From: Motilibacter deserti
Lineage (GTDB): Bacteria > Actinomycetota > Actinomycetes > Motilibacterales > Motilibacteraceae
Direction of reading: 5' to 3'
Assembly (NCBI RefSeq): GCF_011250635.1
Contig: NZ_JAANNP010000001.1
Location: 714,933-778,932, forward strand
Length of the DNA stretch: 64,000 nucleotides
Shown here: in pieces, positions 58,283-64,000 of the stretch
Layout of the letters: each line of letters opens with the position of its first letter
How positions within the stretch are numbered: the first letter of the stretch is position 1
Position numbers and translations under genes: made by a program
Notes under the pieces: model-generated
Databases searched by the model: none
Seen by the model: the letters and a program-made list of their open reading frames with translations, nothing else
What the model was told of the DNA's origin: nothing

Positions 58283-59176
58283 ATGCCCCGCCCCGCATTC
58301 CCCTGCCACCGGCGCACGCCGTACGCCGTGGCCGCGGCCCTCGCCCTGGCGCTGGCCGGCTGCGGCAGCGGCACCGACGACGCGGCCGAGCGGGCGTTCG
58401 CGTCCGCCGGGGTCGGGCCGACGACGGCGCCCACGCCCGTCGGCTCGCCGTCTCTGGAGACCGCCGTCCCCGCCACGCCCGAGGCCGGCCCCTCCGGCAC
58501 CGCGAAGCCCTCGGGAACCGCGAAGCCCTCCGGCCCGGCGAAGCCCTCGGGCACGGCCAAGCCCGCCAAGCCGTCGCGTACCCCGTCGAAGCCCTCGACC
58601 GCCGCGCAGTGGCTGTCGCGGGCGCGGACGGCCGTGCAGGCCGCCGGGTCCTACCAGGTCAAGGGCGACGGCTACGTCGGCAGCACCGGCTACTCGGTGA
58701 GCCTCAGCGTCGGGTGGGACCGGGCCCAGGGGTCGGTGACCGTCGACGGGCGCAAGACGAAGGTCGTGCGGGTCGGCGAGACGGTCTACCTCAAGCCCGA
58801 GCCGGAGTTCCTGCCCCTGCTCGACGTCGACGAGGCCAAGGCGCCGTCCCTGGAGAAGAAGTGGGTCAGCGCGACGTTGGGAGACGAGCGCCTGCCGTCC
58901 GTGTTCGCGCTGCTCGACCCGAGCGCCTCGCTGCGGGTGGAGTCTGCCCGGCTCGTGGGCGAGCAGGCTTACCGCGGCACGACGACCGTCGAGATCGCCG
59001 GCAGCGCCGATTCGCCGCGGCTGCTCGTCGCGAGCGAGGGCAAGCCGCTGCCGCAGGCGATCGCCCCCGCGGGCGGCGACGAGCCCATCCTCGTCTACAA
59101 CTACGGCACCAAGGGCGTGACCGCCGAGGCGCCCAAGGGCAGCAAGGTGGTGCGGCTCAGCTCGCTCACGGGCTAG
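58283..59176 (+). CDS. lipoprotein with LppX/LprG-like beta domain
   Basis: This 297-residue protein has a lipoprotein signal with lipobox LAGCGSG (Cys27). A flexible linker of Thr/Pro and repeated PSGTAK units (about 55-110) follows. The C-terminal 180 residues (ARTAVQAAGSYQVKGDGYVG, VTVDGRKTKVVRVGETVYLKPEPEFLPLL, YRGTTTVEIAG) resemble the U-shaped antiparallel sheet of LppX/LprG/LolA-like proteins that bind lipids. It would sit on the outer face of the membrane. GGGAGG precedes ATG 58283. Confidence 0.78.
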   Translation: MPRPAFPCHRRTPYAVAAALALALAGCGSGTDDAAERAFASAGVGPTTAPTPVGSPSLETAVPATPEAGPSGTAKPSGTAKPSGPAKPSGTAKPAKPSRTPSKPSTAAQWLSRARTAVQAAGSYQVKGDGYVGSTGYSVSLSVGWDRAQGSVTVDGRKTKVVRVGETVYLKPEPEFLPLLDVDEAKAPSLEKKWVSATLGDERLPSVFALLDPSASLRVESARLVGEQAYRGTTTVEIAGSADSPRLLVASEGKPLPQAIAPAGGDEPILVYNYGTKGVTAEAPKGSKVVRLSSLTG

Positions 59177-59196
59177 CGCGTCAGCTCGCTGGCGGG

Positions 59197-59802
59197 CTAG
59201 CGCCCTGCGACGAGCTCCGCCAGCCGAGGGGCGAACGCGCGCAGCGCGACCCCACGGTGGGAGAGCGCGTCCTTCTCCGCCGGCGACAGCTCGGCCGTCG
59301 AGCGCTCCTCGCCGTGGGGCACGAACACCGGGTCGTAGCCGAAGCCGCCGCGCCCGCGCGGCTCGCGCAGCAGCGTGCCGGAGACCACGCCCTCCTCGGT
59401 CGCGACGGTGCCGTCGGGCAGGGCGAGCGCGACGGCGCACACGAACGCCGCCCCCCGCCGCTCGTCCGGGACGTCGGCCACCTGGGCGAGGAGCAGCTCG
59501 ACGTTGGCGACGTCCCCCTTGCCCCCGCTCCAGCGGGCGCTGAGGACGCCGGGCATGCCGTTGAGCGCGTCGACCGCGATGCCGCTGTCGTCGGCGAGCG
59601 CGGGCAGCCCGGTGGCGGCCGCGGCAGACCGGGCCTTGAGCAGGGCGTTGTCGACGAAGGTCGCGCCGTCCTCCACCACCTCGGGGGCATCGAAGCCGTC
59701 GAGCGAGACCAGCTCGACCCCCTCGACGCCGGTCGCCTCGAGGATGCGGCGGACCTCCTCCACCTTGTGCGCGTTGCGGGTGGCGAGCACGACGCGCGCC
59801 AT
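59197..59802 (-). CDS. rdgB: non-canonical purine NTP pyrophosphatase (RdgB/HAM1)
   Basis: This 201-residue enzyme hydrolyses ITP, dITP and XTP to keep them out of nucleic acids. The N-terminal VVLATRNAHKVEEVRRIL, the catalytic TFVDNALLKARSAAAATGLPALADDSGIAVDALNGMPGVLSARW and C-terminal GFGYDPVFVPHGEERSTAELSPAEKDALSHRGVALR are all canonical. ATG 59802 lies 2 bp after the RNase PH stop, so they are co-translated. The pair is conserved in actinobacteria. Confidence 0.96.
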   Translation of the reverse strand: MARVVLATRNAHKVEEVRRILEATGVEGVELVSLDGFDAPEVVEDGATFVDNALLKARSAAAATGLPALADDSGIAVDALNGMPGVLSARWSGGKGDVANVELLLAQVADVPDERRGAAFVCAVALALPDGTVATEEGVVSGTLLREPRGRGGFGYDPVFVPHGEERSTAELSPAEKDALSHRGVALRAFAPRLAELVAGR

Positions 59803-59804
59803 GG

Positions 59805-60524
59805 TCAGCGCCCCAGGGCTTCGAGCTGCAGGACGCCGAGCTGGGTGCAGCCGCCGGCCGCGAGCTCCAGCAGCGCGTCCAGCTCGGCGCGGTCGAACGG
59901 CGCGCCCTCCGCGGTGCCCTGCACCTCCACGAAGCGGCCGTCGCCGGTCATCACGACGTTCATGTCGGTCTCGGCGGCCACGTCCTCCTCGTAGCAGAGG
60001 TCGAGCCGCGGCTCCCCGGCGATGATCCCGACGCTGACCGCGGAGACCGTGCCGCGCAGCGGCTCGCCCTTGACCAGCTTGCGCTCCTTGAGCCAGGACA
60101 CGGCGTCCGCGAGAGCGACGTACGCCCCGGTGATCGCGGCGGTGCGGGTGCCGCCGTCGGCCTGCAGCACGTCGCAGTCGAGCACCACCGTGTTCTCGCC
60201 CAGCGCCTTCTCGTCGATGACCGCGCGCAGGGAGCGGCCGATGAGGCGGGAGATCTCGTGCGTGCGCCCGCCGATCTTGCCCTTGACGGACTCGCGGTCG
60301 CTGCGGGTGTTCGTGCTGCGCGGCAGCATCGCGTACTCCGCGGTGACCCAGCCGAGCCCGCTGCCCTTGCGCCAGCGCGGCACGCCCTCGGTCACGCTCG
60401 CCGTGCAGATCACCCGCGTGCGCCCGAACTCCACGAGGGCGCTGCCCTCGGCGTGCTCGGCCCAGCCGCGGGTGAAGGTGACAGGACGGAGCTGGTCGGC
60501 GGTGCGGCCGTCGGGGCGAGGCAT
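59805..60524 (-). CDS. rph: ribonuclease PH
   Basis: This 239-residue phosphorolytic 3' exoribonuclease trims tRNA ends. Family sequences include [62 protein letters not shown], and [25 protein letters not shown]. The phosphate-binding GGRTHEI region is intact. It is in the middle of the conserved cluster with the Rv1339-like hydrolase upstream and rdgB downstream. Confidence 0.97.
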   Translation of the reverse strand: MPRPDGRTADQLRPVTFTRGWAEHAEGSALVEFGRTRVICTASVTEGVPRWRKGSGLGWVTAEYAMLPRSTNTRSDRESVKGKIGGRTHEISRLIGRSLRAVIDEKALGENTVVLDCDVLQADGGTRTAAITGAYVALADAVSWLKERKLVKGEPLRGTVSAVSVGIIAGEPRLDLCYEEDVAAETDMNVVMTGDGRFVEVQGTAEGAPFDRAELDALLELAAGGCTQLGVLQLEALGR

Positions 60525-60533
60525 CGGGCCAGC

Positions 60534-61313
60534 CTAGCGACGCGGGCGCACCACCCGGACGTCGCCGGCGCGGGCGAGCGAGACCGGCCCGTGGTAGGCC
60601 CCGCGGGCCTGGGCCAGGGCGCGCACGGGGTCGCCCCACGGCGGGACGTGCGTCAGCAGCAGGTGGCGGGCGCGCGCCGCGGCGGCGTGCTCCCCGGCCT
60701 CGCGAGCGGTCAGGTGCAGCCCTTCGGGCGCGTCGTCGTCGACGCCGTCGAGGAACGACGCCTCGCAGAGCAGCAGGTCCGTGTCGGCGGCGAGCCGGGC
60801 CAGCGCATCGGAGCGCCCGGTGTCGCCGGAGTAGACGATGGACGCCCCCGCGAGCTCCACGCGCGTGGCGAAGGCCTCCACCGGATGCACCACCTTGGCT
60901 ACGGTGAACTGCAGATCACCCGTCGTCCAGCGGTCCCCGTCCGACAGCTCGACGACGTCGAAGACCCCTGCCATCTCCTCCGGCGCTACGCCGTACGCGC
61001 GGGCCATCCGCTCCAGCGTGCCGGCCGGGCCGTACACCCGGAGCCGCCCGCGGCGCGCGGCCGCGGGGCTCCAGCGCGCCCAGACGTACCAGCCGCACAG
61101 GTCCATGCAGTGGTCCGGGTGCAGGTGGCTGAGCACGACCGCGTCGACCGCGTCGAGCGGGGTCAACGCCTGCAGCGGCCCCAGCGACCCGCTGCCGACG
61201 TCGAGCACCACGCGGGTGGTGCCGGAGTCGACGAGGTAGCAGCTGGCCGGGCCCGCCGGGCCGGGCAGCGAGCCGGAGCATCCCGCGACGGACAGGCGCA
61301 GATCGTGCGGCAC
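60534..61313 (-). CDS. metallo-beta-lactamase-fold hydrolase, Rv1339-like (possible cAMP phosphodiesterase)
   Basis: This 259-residue cytoplasmic enzyme has the zinc motif HLHPDH (His63, His65, Asp67, His68), VVHPVEAFATR and the bridging Asp in VYSGDTGRSDAL. Its neighbours cysM upstream and rph downstream are the same as those of M. tuberculosis Rv1339, an atypical class II cyclic-AMP phosphodiesterase, so the same activity is likely. In mycobacteria a rhomboid protease and MurI genes lie between cysM and this gene; they are missing here. Confidence 0.9.
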   Translation of the reverse strand: MPHDLRLSVAGCSGSLPGPAGPASCYLVDSGTTRVVLDVGSGSLGPLQALTPLDAVDAVVLSHLHPDHCMDLCGWYVWARWSPAAARRGRLRVYGPAGTLERMARAYGVAPEEMAGVFDVVELSDGDRWTTGDLQFTVAKVVHPVEAFATRVELAGASIVYSGDTGRSDALARLAADTDLLLCEASFLDGVDDDAPEGLHLTAREAGEHAAAARARHLLLTHVPPWGDPVRALAQARGAYHGPVSLARAGDVRVVRPRR

Positions 61314-61342
61314 CGGCCCACTCTAGGAGCGGAGCGGGAGGC

Positions 61343-62593
<1,251 letters not shown>

Positions 62594-62657
62594 TCAGTCC
62601 AGCACCTGCGCAGGCTCCGCCCGCGTACCAGGGTCGCAACGGCCCGTCCGCGGGCAA

Positions 62658-63083
62658 CTATTCCGCAGCGGGGGCCTGGTCCACGACCTCGACCGGCTCC
62701 TCCGTCACGGCCCCGTCCACGATCCGGTAGGAACGGAACTCGGCCGTGTCGGGCTCCCGCGTCGACACCAGCACGTAGTGGGCGCCCGGCTCCTGCGCCA
62801 GGTTGATGTCCGTACGCGAGGGATAGGCCTCGGTCGCCGTGTGGGAGTGGTAGATCACCACCGGCTCCTCGTCACGGTCGTCCATCTCGCGCCAGACCCG
62901 CAGCTGCTCCATCGAGTCGAACTCGTAGAACGTGGGCGAGCGGGCGGCGTTGAGCATCTCGATCACGCGCTCGGGGCGGTCGCTGCCGGCAGGGCCGGCG
63001 ACCACGCCGCACGCCTCGTCGGGGTGGTCGCGCCGGGCGTGCGCGAGAATCGCGTCGTACGCGGCGCGGTCGATACGCAGCAC
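62658..63083 (-). CDS. mec: JAMM/M67 metallopeptidase Mec, releases cysteine from CysO
   Basis: This 141-residue zinc peptidase has the JAMM motif: Glu in DEACGVVAG, then HSHTATEAYPSRTD (His79, His81, Asp92). In mycobacteria Mec removes the newly made cysteine from the CysO-cysteine adduct, regenerating the carrier. The gene order mec-cysO-cysM is the pathway's usual one. ATG 63083 is 9 bp after the DUF2017 stop. Confidence 0.95.
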   Translation of the reverse strand: MLRIDRAAYDAILAHARRDHPDEACGVVAGPAGSDRPERVIEMLNAARSPTFYEFDSMEQLRVWREMDDRDEEPVVIYHSHTATEAYPSRTDINLAQEPGAHYVLVSTREPDTAEFRSYRIVDGAVTEEPVEVVDQAPAAE

Positions 63084-63092
63084 GCCCCCAGC

Positions 63093-63686
63093 CTAGTTGC
63101 GCCCTCCACGGACGCCGCCGCCGCCCGCCGCGGGGTCGCCCATCGCCTGCACGAGCATCTCCTGCAGCCAGGTCAGGTGGTCGTAGACCGCGAACGCGTA
63201 GGCCAGCGGGTCGTCCTCGGCCAGCGCCGACGCCCGCTCGTCCCAGTCCTCGCTCACCCCGAGCCGCGTCCCCAGCGCGAGCCGCACGTCGTTGAGCGCG
63301 CCCAGCCACGCCAGCGCCTGCCGCTCGTCGAGGTGGCGGGAGCCGTCGGCCGCGTCGAGCGAGGCGAGGGCCACCCGGGCCGCGTCCCGCTTGCGCTCGC
63401 GCAGCCCGCGCTCGGTGTAGCGGCGGAACTCCCCCGCCGCCTGCTCGTCGTCGACGTACGCGTCGGGCAGCAGGCGGCGCAGCGCCGGGTCCTTCGGCGG
63501 CGTCGTCGAGACCCCGATGCCGAGCGCGGCCGCGAGCGGGTCCTCCGGCGTCGTGTCGTCCTCGCCGTCGGCCAGCAGCTCGAGCACGTCGGTCAGGACG
63601 GCGCGCAGCAGCTGCTGCTCGACCTCGTCGAACCGGGCCTCGATCGTGCCGTCGCTGCGCTTGCGGAACTTCTGCCGCGGGCTCAT
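63093..63686 (-). CDS. DUF2017 protein
   Basis: This 197-residue actinobacterial protein of unknown function always lies between clpS and the mec-cysO-cysM genes. SPRQKFRKRSDGTIEARFDEVEQQLLRAVLTDVLELL and RLLPDAYVDDEQAAGEFRRYTERGLRERK are typical segments. It is mainly helical and acidic. Position suggests a link with ClpS or cysteine supply, without proof. Confidence 0.92.
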   Translation of the reverse strand: MSPRQKFRKRSDGTIEARFDEVEQQLLRAVLTDVLELLADGEDDTTPEDPLAAALGIGVSTTPPKDPALRRLLPDAYVDDEQAAGEFRRYTERGLRERKRDAARVALASLDAADGSRHLDERQALAWLGALNDVRLALGTRLGVSEDWDERASALAEDDPLAYAFAVYDHLTWLQEMLVQAMGDPAAGGGGVRGGRN

Positions 63687-63720
63687 GGGCGCCCCCCGTC
63701 GCTTCCGGGCCGGACCGTCC

Positions 63721-64000
63721 TCACGTGTCGTGCTGGAGCGTGGCCCAGAGCCCGTAGCCGTGCATGGCCTCCACGTCGCGCTCCATCTCCTCGCGCGAGC
63801 CGTTGGACACGACCGCCCGGCCCTTGTGGTGGACGTCCAGCATGAGCTCGGTGGCCTTCTCCTTGGAGTAGCCGAAGTACTGCTGGAAGACCCAGGTGAC
63901 GTACGACATGAGGTTGACCGGGTCGTTCCAGACGAGCGTCACCCACGGCTTGTCGAGCCGGACGACGACGTCCTCCTCCAGGCCTGACTCGGGCCGCTCG
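63721..64000 (-). CDS. clpS: ATP-dependent Clp protease adaptor ClpS, 5' end outside the window
   Basis: The coding frame is open to the window edge. [70 protein letters not shown] is the ClpS core that hands N-degron substrates to ClpA/ClpC; the N-x-D-P-x-N and V-H-x-x-G positions of the substrate pocket are present. About 19 residues of the acidic N-terminal extension are visible; the start codon is beyond 64000. The ATG at 63908 is internal and should not be used. Confidence 0.94.
   Translation of the reverse strand, partial: ERPESGLEEDVVVRLDKPWVTLVWNDPVNLMSYVTWVFQQYFGYSKEKATELMLDVHHKGRAVVSNGSREEMERDVEAMHGYGLWATLQHDT

Overview
The window reads as a stretch of chromosome from a very GC-rich actinobacterium. 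The coding regions have strong third-position G/C, many genes start with GTG, and 4-bp GTGA/ATGA overlaps are common. Several lineage signatures are present: the clpS-DUF2017-mec-cysO-cysM-Rv1339-like-rphA-rdgB cluster at the right end, a DUF3618 protein, an RRHVDL-type cysteine leader peptide, and an M4 protease with an emfourin inhibitor. I saw no insertion sequence, prophage, rRNA or CRISPR array. Two tRNA genes are present, Lys-CTT and Leu-TAG.

Left part (1-19 kb): an ATP-grasp-like protein, an APC permease, a beta-carbonic anhydrase, an Asp/Glu racemase, a pterin dehydratase-like protein, a secreted GH88 plus sulfatase pair, and two coupled membrane-associated GTPases followed by a GyrI-like protein. 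An acyltransferase is followed by a short coupled ORF. A guanidine-III riboswitch precedes an SMR guanidinium exporter. A long minus-strand run holds a GT20 synthase, a secreted protein, a HAD phosphatase, DNA polymerase IV and a DUF2071 protein.

Middle (19-36 kb): a GAF-PAS-GGDEF cyclase, the protease and emfourin pair, FdhD, a lone receiver protein facing a large sensor kinase, and a Gly/Asp/Ala repeat peptide gene only 14 bp upstream of a JmjC/ROX-type oxygenase (a possible peptide-modification system). Then come a TAT-exported TIM-barrel/FIMAH protein, a GroES-like protein, a CbiMNQO-type Ni/Co importer with a Nur-box-like site, a BCP peroxiredoxin, and a PfpI/hydrolase pair.

Region 35.1-49.2 kb looks like one catabolic programme. 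A GntR/FCD regulator has matching operator-like sites in front of the PfpI/hydrolase pair and in front of an alcohol dehydrogenase-aldehyde dehydrogenase-CUT1 ABC transporter operon (binding protein, two permeases, two ATPases). That operon converges on a LarA-family nickel-pincer enzyme with LarE, LarB and LarC. The Ni/Co importer elsewhere in the window fits the nickel demand.

Region 50.1-57.1 kb holds four CNNM/CorC-type transporter genes as two 2-gene operons on either side of an SDF symporter. Each CNNM operon is preceded by a 21-codon leader ORF rich in Pro and acidic residues. In both cases the leader stop codon overlaps the transporter start codon. This resembles Mg2+-sensing leader peptides such as MgtL and is the most striking regulatory signal in the window. 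The SDF symporter has its own, different leader peptide of the actinobacterial cysteine type, suggesting cystine transport.

Right end (57-64 kb): a secreted beta-helix protein, a lipoprotein, and the conserved rdgB-to-clpS cluster running off the window edge.
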